A program made the translations under genes and the position numbers. From NCBI RefSeq assembly GCF_002266425.1, contig NZ_NPMN01000030.1, forward strand, positions 1 to 47,524: a stretch of 47,524 nt of DNA. The letters run 5' to 3'. The stretch's first letter is position 1, and each line of letters opens with the position of its first letter. The DNA is from Tissierella sp. P1. Lineage in GTDB: Bacteria > Bacillota > Clostridia > Tissierellales > Tissierellaceae. This document shows positions 8,689-16,559 of this stretch, in pieces. The notes under the pieces are model-generated. The model was not told where the DNA came from, did no database searches, and worked only from the letters and a program-made list of their open reading frames with translations.

Positions 8689-9540
8689 ATGATTAAAGAA
8701 AAACGAAAATCTAAATTTATTATAACGAATAGGAAAGTTCTACTTATAATTTTTATTTTATCAGCTTTTTATAATGGACTTATTGTGAAGAACTATAAGA
8801 TAAGAACCGATAAGATATTAGATAGTCATTCTATAAGAATTGTGCTTATATCAGATTTACATAGTCATGTATATGGTAAAAATCAAAGTAAGATTATAAA
8901 TAAAATAAAAAAGCAAAATCCCGATATAATTGCTCTAGCTGGTGATATTGCAGATGATATGGTTCCTATAGAAGGTACTAAATTATTTTTAGAAGGTATC
9001 AAGGATATTGCACCTATCTTTTATGTTACAGGCAATCATGAAATTTGGACAGATGAAGTAGATTATATTAAGGAAGTTTTCAAATCCTTTAATATAATTG
9101 TATTAGAGAATGATTATAGGAAAGTAGATATTAACGGAGTTGAGTTAGTTATGGCAGGTGTAGATGATCCAGATATAATCAAATATGAAAGACCCCAGTC
9201 TAATTGGAATGAAGAAATATATAAATCATTTTCTAATATAGAAGATGTATCGGGATATAAGGTGTTATTATCTCATAGACCAGAAGCTGTTGATTTTTAT
9301 AACTCTTTACCTTTTGATATGGTACTTTCGGGGCACTCTCATGGTGGACAGGTACGTATTCCATTTATATTAAATGGACTTTTTGCACCAAATCAAGGAT
9401 TTTTTCCCAAATATGCTGGAGGAGTATATGAGCAGGAAAATTATACTCACATTGTAAGCAGAGGGGTGTCATTTAATCCAAGATTACCTAGAATATTCAA
9501 TCCACCAGAAATAGTAGTTATAGATATACAAGGTCAATAA
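8689..9540 (+). CDS. Membrane-anchored metallophosphoesterase (YkuE-like)
   Basis: The calcineurin-type phosphoesterase motifs run in order: LISDLHSH, AGDIADD, TGNHEIW, LLSHRPE and LSGHSHGGQ. They supply the two-metal site. One hydrophobic helix near residues 14-32 precedes the domain, so the catalytic part is probably tethered at the outer membrane face. The closest general relatives I know are YkuE/YaeI-type proteins, for which lipid pyrophosphate or phosphodiester substrates have been discussed; the substrate here is unknown. ATG 8689 gives 283 residues. The GGGGGA ribosome site ends only 3 bases before it, which is tight, but the GTG at 8656 has no ribosome site at all. Confidence 0.85.
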   Translation: MIKEKRKSKFIITNRKVLLIIFILSAFYNGLIVKNYKIRTDKILDSHSIRIVLISDLHSHVYGKNQSKIINKIKKQNPDIIALAGDIADDMVPIEGTKLFLEGIKDIAPIFYVTGNHEIWTDEVDYIKEVFKSFNIIVLENDYRKVDINGVELVMAGVDDPDIIKYERPQSNWNEEIYKSFSNIEDVSGYKVLLSHRPEAVDFYNSLPFDMVLSGHSHGGQVRIPFILNGLFAPNQGFFPKYAGGVYEQENYTHIVSRGVSFNPRLPRIFNPPEIVVIDIQGQ

Positions 9541-9581
9541 ATATATAAGAGGTTCAATTTATTGTACTTGAAAAATAAAGC

Positions 9582-9610
9582 TTGACAATAAGGAATTATT
9601 ATTATATCAT
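9582..9610 (+). promoter_or_regulatory. Promoter of the first tetR gene
   Basis: TTGACA (9582-9587), 17-base spacer and TATCAT (9605-9610). The operator palindrome begins directly after the -10, so bound repressor would cover the transcription start. Confidence 0.7.
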
Positions 9611-9628
9611 GAACATGAACGATGTTCA
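9611..9628. promoter_or_regulatory. Candidate TetR operator 1
   Basis: The imperfect palindrome TGAACGATGTTCA (9616-9628) is preceded by an extra half-site GAACAT at 9611-9616. It touches the -10 box of tetR and shares its core with the site at 10249-10261, which points to autoregulation. Confidence 0.6.
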
Positions 9629-9644
9629 CGGGGTGAAATAAGAC

Positions 9645-10211
9645 ATGGAAAACTATAATAAAAATTATAGAGAGATTATTTTATCAGAAGCTAAAGATAT
9701 TGCTATGAAGGAAGGTATTTCAAATATAAATATTCGTGCTGTTGCTAAGAATAGTGGAATAGCCATAGGTACAGTATATAACTATTTTCCTTCAAAAGGA
9801 GATCTGCTAGTAGCTATTATTGAAGATTTTTGGGAAGGTGCTTTTGCGAATGTTGATTGGCAAGATCTCTCTTACAATAACTTCTATGATAATTTAGGGA
9901 AGATTTATAGCACTTTATATCATTATCTTCTCAAATTTAAAGAAAACTGGCTAGAACAGCTTGCTTTGCTAAAGACACAGGAAAAGATACTTGGAAAACA
10001 AAGGGAAAATGAATATTTTGAGAAAATCTATTCTAAGATTAAAATATTAATGGATATGGATAATGAATTAAGACAGTATCCATGGTCAGAAGCAATCTCA
10101 AAAGAAAAAACAGCAGAATTTATTTTTGAAAATATGCTTATTATGCTTAGAAAAGAAGAGGAAGATATAAGTTTTTTTATAGCAATTCTAAAAAAAATAA
10201 TGTCAGATTAA
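9645..10211 (+). CDS. TetR-family transcriptional regulator
   Basis: A 188-residue repressor with a classical N-terminal TetR helix-turn-helix at about residues 8-55 (ILSEAKDIAMKEG, then INIRAVAKNSGIAIGTVYNYFPSKGDLL). The C-terminal ligand domain is helical and not diagnostic. A palindrome overlaps its own promoter, and a near-identical one precedes the next gene, a 7-TM protein, so it probably controls both. A terminator separates the two genes. The inducer is unknown. Confidence 0.92.
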   Translation: MENYNKNYREIILSEAKDIAMKEGISNINIRAVAKNSGIAIGTVYNYFPSKGDLLVAIIEDFWEGAFANVDWQDLSYNNFYDNLGKIYSTLYHYLLKFKENWLEQLALLKTQEKILGKQRENEYFEKIYSKIKILMDMDNELRQYPWSEAISKEKTAEFIFENMLIMLRKEEEDISFFIAILKKIMSD

Positions 10212-10235
10212 AATCATACTACAGTATGATTTTTA
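10210..10235 (+). terminator. Terminator after the first tetR gene
   Basis: AAAATCATAC / GTATGATTTT with loop TACA (10210-10233) and a T-run. It overlaps the tetR stop codon and comes just before operator 2, so transcription of the next gene is either readthrough or starts separately. Confidence 0.75.
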
Positions 10236-10248
10236 ATTTGAACATCAA

Positions 10249-10261
10249 TGAACAATGTTCA
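10249..10261. promoter_or_regulatory. Candidate TetR operator 2
   Basis: Perfect palindrome TGAACA-A-TGTTCA, preceded at 10239 by another TGAACA half-site. This repeats the architecture of operator 1 (direct half-site plus palindrome). A TATAAT lies at 10266-10271, but no -35 is correctly spaced. Confidence 0.6.
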
Positions 10262-10286
10262 TCAATATAATTAAGGAGTGATTATT

Positions 10287-10964
10287 ATGCAGGCAATTAT
10301 GGAAACTTTATTTGATGCAGTTTATTTAGTAGGGGTTATTACAATAGGAATGATAATGATATTAAAGGGTGGGAATAACAAGCAATTTAAGTTATTTGGT
10401 ATTATGGCTGTTGTATTAGGGGCAGGAGATTCATTTCATTTAATACCTCGGTCATATGCTTTACTCACAACAGGATTAGAAGCCAACGCTGTTGCACTTG
10501 GGATAGGAAAATTTATAACATCTATTACAATGACCATCTTTTATGTAATTTTATATCATATATGGAGACAGCGTTACAGAATTAGGGGGAATAAGGGACT
10601 TACATTTTCAATCTATGCTTTGAGTATTATACGAATAGGATTATGTATTTTTCCTCAGAATGATTGGTTAAACTATAATGCACCTGTTTCATGGGGAATA
10701 TATAGAAATATTCCATTTGCTATTATGGGTGCTATTATTATCTATATTTTTTATTCTGAAGCAAAGAAGTGTGATGACAATAATTTTAAATTCATGTGGC
10801 TGGCGATTGTATTATCTTTCGTTTTATATATACCTGTAGTGCTATGGGCTAATACAATTCCATGGATTGGAATCTTAATGATACCAAAAACTCTTGCCTA
10901 TGTTTGGGTAGTATTAATGGGTTATAAAGAATTTAGGTTCAATGAAAAAAAGAAAGCTTTATAA
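10287..10964 (+). CDS. Seven-helix integral membrane protein of unknown function
   Basis: I do not recognise a characterised family. The 225-residue protein has about seven hydrophobic helices joined by short basic loops (GGNNKQFK, WRQRYRIRGNKG, SEAKKCDDNNFK) and ends in a positively charged tail. GDSFHLIPRSY in the second or third helix and the Trp-rich PVSWGIYRNIPF are its most distinctive stretches. Close linkage to a TetR gene and a shared operator suggest a TetR-controlled membrane function such as a stress response or small-molecule handling. ATG 10287 is chosen because AAGGAG (10273-10278) lies 8 bases ahead. GTG 10278 overlaps that site. Confidence 0.75.
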   Translation: MQAIMETLFDAVYLVGVITIGMIMILKGGNNKQFKLFGIMAVVLGAGDSFHLIPRSYALLTTGLEANAVALGIGKFITSITMTIFYVILYHIWRQRYRIRGNKGLTFSIYALSIIRIGLCIFPQNDWLNYNAPVSWGIYRNIPFAIMGAIIIYIFYSEAKKCDDNNFKFMWLAIVLSFVLYIPVVLWANTIPWIGILMIPKTLAYVWVVLMGYKEFRFNEKKKAL

Positions 10965-11104
10965 GAAATAAGACGTTATATCTTCTAACTACTATAAAAA
11001 ATATTTGGATTAACTAGGTCATAATAGGGTATCACTAAAAAGCAAACAAATAATAAATAAAATAATTAATAAGATTATAATAAAAATTAGAAGGAGAGAT
11101 ATCC

Positions 11105-11632
11105 ATGACAAATTTCCATGGCCAAGAAATAGATTTGAATACTGGGAAATACTCTCAGATAATAGAATATATCCTCAAGAAGCATCATACTCCGTTAAAA
11201 AAGGAATTACCAGAATTAGAAAAATTAGTATATACAATATTTAAAGTTCATTTTGACGATTCTGGAGATGTTTTTGAAAAGGTTCATAGATTATTTGGAG
11301 GATTAAAGACAGTGTTAGAATCTCATATCATTAAAGAAGAGAGAAAGTTATTTTATATGATAATTGACTATGAAAAGGAACCTTCACAAAAGCTGTTAGA
11401 AAATATAGTAGAGGAAATTGAGAATGTTGAGAAGGATAATAAAGAATTAGAAGGGCTAGTTAAGAAAATTCGAGAGATTACAAATGACTACTTAGTTCCA
11501 CCTACAGGATGTCCCACTTATGTAAATACTTACGATAGACTGAAGGAATTAGAGATAGGCCTATTACAGCATATAGATATAGAAAATAATATAATGTTTT
11601 ATAGATTGAAAAAAGAAGCTAATAAGGGATAG
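11105..11632 (+). CDS. Hemerythrin-like protein related to the C-terminal domain of RIC/YtfE/ScdA
   Basis: This 175-residue four-helix protein should bind a di-iron centre. Candidate ligands are His27 in KKHHTPL, His61 in KVHRLF, His74 and Glu78 or Glu79 in SHIIKEER, and His156 and Glu160 in QHIDIENN, the order seen in RIC (repair of iron centres) proteins. PPTGCPTYVNTYDRL before the last helix matches the RIC type. The N-terminal ScdA_N segment of full RIC proteins is missing, so a role in Fe-S repair after oxidative or nitrosative stress is only an inference. It is a single gene with its own terminator. Confidence 0.85.
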   Translation: MTNFHGQEIDLNTGKYSQIIEYILKKHHTPLKKELPELEKLVYTIFKVHFDDSGDVFEKVHRLFGGLKTVLESHIIKEERKLFYMIIDYEKEPSQKLLENIVEEIENVEKDNKELEGLVKKIREITNDYLVPPTGCPTYVNTYDRLKELEIGLLQHIDIENNIMFYRLKKEANKG

Positions 11633-11664
11633 TAGGATAATTTCCTACTATTTTCTATTTTTCT
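11629..11664 (+). terminator. Terminator after the hemerythrin gene
   Basis: ATAGTAGGA / TCCTACTAT (11629-11651) with a 5-base loop and a long T-rich tail. It includes the last bases of the gene. Confidence 0.8.
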
Positions 11665-11736
11665 ACTTTCGGCTATCATTGCATATTCATACCTTACTTG
11701 GAAAAGATAATCCTATAACTTAATTGGAGGGATTTC

Positions 11737-12867
11737 ATGAGGGCAATAGTATATGAGGGAATAAATGATGTGAGGGTAGCAAAGGTTGATGATCCAAAGA
11801 TACAAAATGAGGATGATATTATCGTTAAGGTAACATCAACAGCTATATGTGGATCTGATTTGCACTTAGTTCATGGAATGGTACCTAATATGCCAAAGGG
11901 ATTTATTTTAGGGCATGAAACCATGGGTATCGTAGAAGAAGTGGGTAAAGGTGTAAATAAGGTTAAAAAAGGTGATAGGGTTATTGTTCCTTTTCCAATA
12001 GCGTGTGGACATTGCTGGTATTGTGAGCATGATTTATGGAGTCAATGTGATAATTCCAATGATAATGGAGAGGCTGGAGCTATATTTGGATATAGCAACA
12101 CCTATGGAGGGTATGATGGAGGTCAAGCAGAATATCTTAGAGTACCTTATGCAAATGTAGGTCCTACAGTTATACCTGAAGAACTAACGGATGAGCAGGT
12201 ACTATTTCTTACGGATATATTACCAACTTCTTATTGGGGAGTTGAAAACGGTGGAGTAAAAAATGGTGACACAGTAGTAGTACTAGGTTCTGGACCGGTA
12301 GGACTATTATCTATGAAATGGGCAGCATTTAAAGGTGCTAAACGAATAATAGCAGTAGATAGAGTTGGATATAGATTAGAGCATGCTAAAAGATACAATG
12401 GTGTAGAAGTAGTAAATTTTGAAGAATATGATAATACTGGAGAATATATAAAAGAATTAACAAATGGTGGAGCAGATGTAGTAATTGATTGTGTTGGAAT
12501 GGATGGAAGGATGTCGTTTATTGAAAAGATGGAAACTGCATTAAAACTTCAAGGGGGCTCAAAATCTGCAATTGAAATATCTACTCAAGCAGTTAGAAAA
12601 GGTGGAACTATATCTATGGTAGGGGTATATGGTGCTAGATATAATATGTTTCCTTTAGGGGATTTCTTTTCAAGAAATATTACTATAAAAATGGGCCAAT
12701 GTCCTGCACATTCCTATGTAGAACCTATTCTTAAGCTTATTAATCAAGGAAAGTTTGATGCTACTGATATAATAACTCACAGATTATCCTTAGATGAAGG
12801 AAAACATGGGTATGAGATATTTGATAAAAAAGCTGATAATTGTATTAAAGTAGTATTAAAACCTTAA
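11737..12867 (+). CDS. Zinc-dependent alcohol dehydrogenase (MDR family, FdhA/Tdh-like)
   Basis: A 376-residue medium-chain dehydrogenase. Catalytic zinc ligands are Cys38 (CGSDLH) and His60/Glu61 (GHE). A structural zinc site is formed by Cys90, Cys93, Cys96 and Cys104. The Rossmann motif GSGPVG and the acidic residue in IIAVDRVGYR favour NAD over NADP. The long insert around DCVGMDGRMSFIEKM resembles the glutathione-independent formaldehyde dehydrogenase and sorbitol dehydrogenase branch. Substrate is not determined. A good GGAGGG site precedes the ATG. It is followed by the htpG control region, with no clear terminator between. Confidence 0.9.
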   Translation: MRAIVYEGINDVRVAKVDDPKIQNEDDIIVKVTSTAICGSDLHLVHGMVPNMPKGFILGHETMGIVEEVGKGVNKVKKGDRVIVPFPIACGHCWYCEHDLWSQCDNSNDNGEAGAIFGYSNTYGGYDGGQAEYLRVPYANVGPTVIPEELTDEQVLFLTDILPTSYWGVENGGVKNGDTVVVLGSGPVGLLSMKWAAFKGAKRIIAVDRVGYRLEHAKRYNGVEVVNFEEYDNTGEYIKELTNGGADVVIDCVGMDGRMSFIEKMETALKLQGGSKSAIEISTQAVRKGGTISMVGVYGARYNMFPLGDFFSRNITIKMGQCPAHSYVEPILKLINQGKFDATDIITHRLSLDEGKHGYEIFDKKADNCIKVVLKP

Positions 12868-12897
12868 AATAAAAACTATCACTAATATTTCTTGTTC

Positions 12898-12926
12898 TTG
12901 ACATAAAAAAATAAATATGGTACATT
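12898..12926 (+). promoter_or_regulatory. htpG promoter
   Basis: TTGACA (12898-12903), 17-base spacer, TACATT (12921-12926). Transcription should start at about 12933, exactly where the CIRCE element begins. Confidence 0.75.
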
Positions 12927-12933
12927 TTTCTTA

Positions 12934-12960
12934 TTAGCACTCTAACACTTAGAGTGCTAA
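12934..12960. promoter_or_regulatory. CIRCE operator (HrcA binding site)
   Basis: Perfect TTAGCACTC-N9-GAGTGCTAA inverted repeat, identical to the consensus bound by the heat-shock repressor HrcA. It overlaps the expected start of the htpG transcript. hrcA itself is not in this window. Confidence 0.95.
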
Positions 12961-12997
12961 TAAAATTATAATATAAAAAAGGAAAGGGAAGATATCT

Positions 12998-14875
12998 ATG
13001 GAAAGAAAGGAATTTAGAGCAGAGTCAAAGCGTTTGCTTGATTTGATGGTAAATTCAATTTACACACATAAAGAGATATTTTTAAGAGAGCTGATTTCCA
13101 ATTCATCTGATGCTATTGATAAGATTTATTATAAAGCTTTGACTGATGAGAGCATAAGCTTTAATAAAGATGATTATTACATTAAGATTATAGCAGATAA
13201 AGAAAATCATACATTGACCGTATCAGATACAGGAATTGGAATGTCGAAGGAAGAATTAGAAGAGAATCTTGGTGTGATTGCAAATAGTGGTTCCTTTGCA
13301 TTTAAAAATGAAAATGAATTAAAAGATGGCTTTGATATAATTGGCCAATTTGGTGTTGGATTTTATTCTGCATTCATGGTAGCGGACAAGGTAACAGTTA
13401 TAAGTAAAACCTTTGGAGCCAATGAAGGATATAAATGGGAATCTGAGGGTGCTGAGGGATATACAATAGAGCCTATAGAAAAAGATACTGTTGGGACAGA
13501 TATAATACTTACAATCAAGGAAAATACAGAAGACGAGAATTATGATGAATTTTTAGAAGAATATAGATTGAGGGGAATTATTAAAAAATATTCTGATTTT
13601 ATTAGATATCCAATTAAGATGGATGTTACAAAGAGCAGATTAAAGGAAGGCTCTGAAGATGAATATGAACAATATGAAGAAGAGCAAGTAATAAATAGTA
13701 TGGTTCCAATATGGAGAAAAAATAAAAATGAATTAACAGAAGAAGATTATAAGAATTTTTATTCAGAAAAGCATTTTGGATTTGATGAACCTATAAAGTC
13801 AATTCATCTATCTGTAGATGGTGTTGTAAGGTATAATGCTTTATTATTTATGCCAAGTCAAACTCCTTATGATTTTTATACAAAAGAGTACGAAAAGGGA
13901 CTTGAGTTATATTCCAATGGAGTACTTATAATGAATAAGTGTGCTGATTTACTTCCAGATTATTTTAGCTTTGTAAAAGGAATTGTAGATTCAGAAGATT
14001 TATCCTTAAATATATCTAGAGAGATATTACAGCATGATAGACAATTAAAGTTGATTGCAAAGAAGATAGAAGATAAAATTAAAGATGAATTAACTTTAAT
14101 CCTAAAGAATGAAAGAGAAAAATATGAGGAATTCTTTAAAGGCTTTGGAAAACAATTGAAATTTGGAGTTTATAGCGATTTTGGAATGCATAAAGAAGTA
14201 TTGCAAGATCTGCTTATTTTCTACTCATCAAAGGAAAAGAAAATGGTTACTTTAGAGGAATATGTAAGTAGAATGCCAGAAGAGCAAAAATATATCTATT
14301 ATGCAGCTGGTGAATCTGTAGAGAGAATTGATAAATTGCCACAAACTGAATTAGTAAAGGATAAAGGCTATGAAATTTTATATTTCACAGATGATATAGA
14401 TGAATTTGCAATTAAAATGCTAATGCAATATAAGGAAAAGGAATTTAAATCTGTATCGTCAGGTGATTTAGGTATAGAAGCTGATGAAAAGGATAAGGAT
14501 AATGAAAAGGAAATAGAAGAAAATAAGGATCTATTTTCATTTATGAAGGAAACCTTATCAGATAAAATAAAGGAAATAAAACCTTCTAAGAGACTTAAAA
14601 ATTATCCTGTTTGTCTATCTAGCGAAGGGGAACTTTCAATAGAAATGGAGAAAATCTTAAGTCAAATGCCAGATAATCAGGGTATAAAGGCTGATAAAAT
14701 ATTGGAAATTAATGTACATCACCATGTATTTGACACATTAAAATCTGCCTTTGAAAATGATAAGGATAAACTAAAGCTTTATACTAATTTATTATATAAT
14801 CAAGCCTTATTAATAGAAGGATTACCTATAGAGGACCCTATTGAATTTACAAATAATATATGTAAGCTTATGTAG
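12998..14875 (+). CDS. htpG: Molecular chaperone HtpG (bacterial Hsp90)
   Basis: A 625-residue Hsp90 homologue, full length. The N-terminal GHKL ATPase domain has [12 protein letters not shown] (31-42, with the conserved Glu and Asn), DTGIGM (77-82) and the lid motif [15 protein letters not shown] (116-130). The middle domain has [52 protein letters not shown], and the C-terminal dimerisation domain ends in a short hydrophobic tail. It acts as an ATP-driven homodimer that remodels client proteins. GGAAAGGGAAG precedes the ATG. Control by CIRCE rather than the HrcA-independent pattern of Bacillus subtilis htpG is the notable point. Confidence 0.98.
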   Translation: MERKEFRAESKRLLDLMVNSIYTHKEIFLRELISNSSDAIDKIYYKALTDESISFNKDDYYIKIIADKENHTLTVSDTGIGMSKEELEENLGVIANSGSFAFKNENELKDGFDIIGQFGVGFYSAFMVADKVTVISKTFGANEGYKWESEGAEGYTIEPIEKDTVGTDIILTIKENTEDENYDEFLEEYRLRGIIKKYSDFIRYPIKMDVTKSRLKEGSEDEYEQYEEEQVINSMVPIWRKNKNELTEEDYKNFYSEKHFGFDEPIKSIHLSVDGVVRYNALLFMPSQTPYDFYTKEYEKGLELYSNGVLIMNKCADLLPDYFSFVKGIVDSEDLSLNISREILQHDRQLKLIAKKIEDKIKDELTLILKNEREKYEEFFKGFGKQLKFGVYSDFGMHKEVLQDLLIFYSSKEKKMVTLEEYVSRMPEEQKYIYYAAGESVERIDKLPQTELVKDKGYEILYFTDDIDEFAIKMLMQYKEKEFKSVSSGDLGIEADEKDKDNEKEIEENKDLFSFMKETLSDKIKEIKPSKRLKNYPVCLSSEGELSIEMEKILSQMPDNQGIKADKILEINVHHHVFDTLKSAFENDKDKLKLYTNLLYNQALLIEGLPIEDPIEFTNNICKLM

Positions 14876-14894
14876 CATGAAAGGGGGCGTTTGC

Positions 14895-14939
14895 ATGGAA
14901 AGCAAAAAAACCGCCTATGCATTCATTTCAATGCTTTAG
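14895..14939 (+). CDS. Possible 14-residue leader-like ORF between htpG and the DUF445 gene
   Basis: ATG at 14895 follows GGGGGCG and opens a 14-codon frame (starts MESKKTAYAF) that stops in TAG 12 bases before the next gene's ATG. The downstream gene's AGGAG site begins as this frame ends, so coupling is conceivable. No conservation can be judged. Confidence 0.2.
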   Translation: MESKKTAYAFISML

Positions 14940-14951
14940 AAAGGAGAAAAT

Positions 14952-16418
14952 ATGAAAATTTTAGTACCAGTTATAGTCGGAGCAATCATAGGATATTTTA
15001 CAAATTGGCTTGCTATAAAGATGTTGTTTAGACCTCATCATGAGAAAAGAATAATGAATATAAAAATACCCTTTACTCCAGGCCTTATACCGAAGGAGAG
15101 AGAGAGGATTGCTAAAAGTATAGGGGAAACAGTAGGAAACTATTTATTATCACCAGAAACTATAGTTGAGGCTTTAGCCAATAAAAGAACGGATAGAGAA
15201 ATTAAATTGTGGTTAGAAGATAAACTAAACAAATTAAAAGAAAACCAACAATCTATGAAGGGGATTTTAGATAATTTGCTAGGTGAAAATTATGATAGAT
15301 TTATAAAGAAAGCAAAAGAAAATTTAAAGAATATAATAATTTCTCATATCAGGAGTCAACAATTTAAAACGTTAATATCTAAGGCTATTGAAGATAAAGT
15401 AAATAGCTTTGATACTGAAGAAATTTATGGATTAGTAGATGAAAAGTTGAGGGGATCTTTAATTGAATTATCAAAATCCTCAGAGCTAAAGAATGGAATA
15501 ATCAGACACCTGGATTCAAAGCTAAATGAATTTGCTCAAGATGAAAGAATGCTGTCACAATTGATTCCAGAGGAGTTATTAGCCGCTATAAATCAGTATA
15601 TTGATGAAAATGGAAATGAAATCGGATATAGTATAAGGACGAGTTTCAAAGATCCTGAAATACAAAGAAAAATTAAAGATTCCATTTCGGAGCTTATCTC
15701 TCAAAATATGTCTAAATTAATTATTGCTTTTATTAGCCCAGAGTTAATTTCTGATAAAGTATTTCATATGATTGAAAAATATATAGATAGTGAAGATGCA
15801 AATAAAAATATAGTTATGCTTGTTAAGGCTTCAATAGATAAACTACTAGAATCCAAGGCTTCAGAGGTGGTACCAAGACTAATGGAAACTATTGGTCATG
15901 GCAGTCTAGCAAGAATTTCGGATGTATTAATTAATTATATTTCTGATGAAAAAAATTATGATATTATGTTACAATTGATACAGGATAAACTAAAAGCTTC
16001 AGAATTAAATAACAAGGAAAATATAATAAATTACTTAAATACTAATATAGACATAATATTAAATTCAACTAAATTAGAAGAGAGTATCTTTAATTTTACT
16101 CAAATTATAGTAGAACAATTTTTGAACAAACCTATTTCTTCTATGGCAGAAAAAATAAATAAGGATATGATTACAAATATTTATAATATAGCTAGAACTA
16201 TATTTGAAGAATTTGCTATACATGAATTGCCACATATTATTGAATTGTTTAATATATCAAAGATTGTAGAAGATAAGGTAAATAGCTTCGATGTAGATTT
16301 TACTGAGGAATTGATTTTAGATATTGCGAATAAGGAACTAAAGGCTATTACTTGGTTAGGAGCACTTTTAGGAGGTGTACTAGGTATATTGACCCCTTTA
16401 ATTCAGATGTTATATTAA
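14952..16418 (+). CDS. DUF445 family membrane protein (YheB-like)
   Basis: The 488-residue protein opens with a hydrophobic helix carrying the DUF445 signature GAIIGYFTNWLAIKMLFRPH, then FTPGLIPKERERIAKSIGETVGNYLL. A long helical, charged central region with repeated amphipathic segments follows, and a C-terminal membrane helix (WLGALLGGVLGILTPLIQ) closes the protein. Both ends are therefore in the membrane with a large soluble part between them. The family includes Bacillus YheB; its biochemical role is not established. It is preceded by AAAGGAG and lies 76 bases after htpG, so co-transcription under heat-shock control is possible. Confidence 0.9.
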   Translation: MKILVPVIVGAIIGYFTNWLAIKMLFRPHHEKRIMNIKIPFTPGLIPKERERIAKSIGETVGNYLLSPETIVEALANKRTDREIKLWLEDKLNKLKENQQSMKGILDNLLGENYDRFIKKAKENLKNIIISHIRSQQFKTLISKAIEDKVNSFDTEEIYGLVDEKLRGSLIELSKSSELKNGIIRHLDSKLNEFAQDERMLSQLIPEELLAAINQYIDENGNEIGYSIRTSFKDPEIQRKIKDSISELISQNMSKLIIAFISPELISDKVFHMIEKYIDSEDANKNIVMLVKASIDKLLESKASEVVPRLMETIGHGSLARISDVLINYISDEKNYDIMLQLIQDKLKASELNNKENIINYLNTNIDIILNSTKLEESIFNFTQIIVEQFLNKPISSMAEKINKDMITNIYNIARTIFEEFAIHELPHIIELFNISKIVEDKVNSFDVDFTEELILDIANKELKAITWLGALLGGVLGILTPLIQMLY

Positions 16419-16461
16419 GATAATATAATATACTTGATTTTCAAGTTAATATTTGATAAAT

Positions 16462-16509
16462 TGGGTATATGTAGTATACGAATAACATATATGACACTAT
16501 ATATAGTTG
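16462..16509. promoter_or_regulatory. Two NrdR-type boxes upstream of nrdJ
   Basis: The downstream box ACACTATATATAGTTG (16494-16509) fits the NrdR consensus (ACACWATATWTWGTGT type) well. A weaker one, with core TATATGTAGT, lies at 16462-16477. The boxes are 32 bases apart, about three helical turns, the usual spacing of tandem NrdR boxes. NrdR represses ribonucleotide reductase genes when dATP is plentiful. Confidence 0.65.
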
Positions 16510-16559
16510 ATTGTAATCTATTTTTAACTATTAAGGATTCATTATAAAGGGGGAGCATT

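Noticed and set aside
16419..16559. Cobalamin riboswitch ahead of nrdJ
   Set aside because: The gap is only 141 bases, very AT-rich, and lacks the conserved B12-box core.
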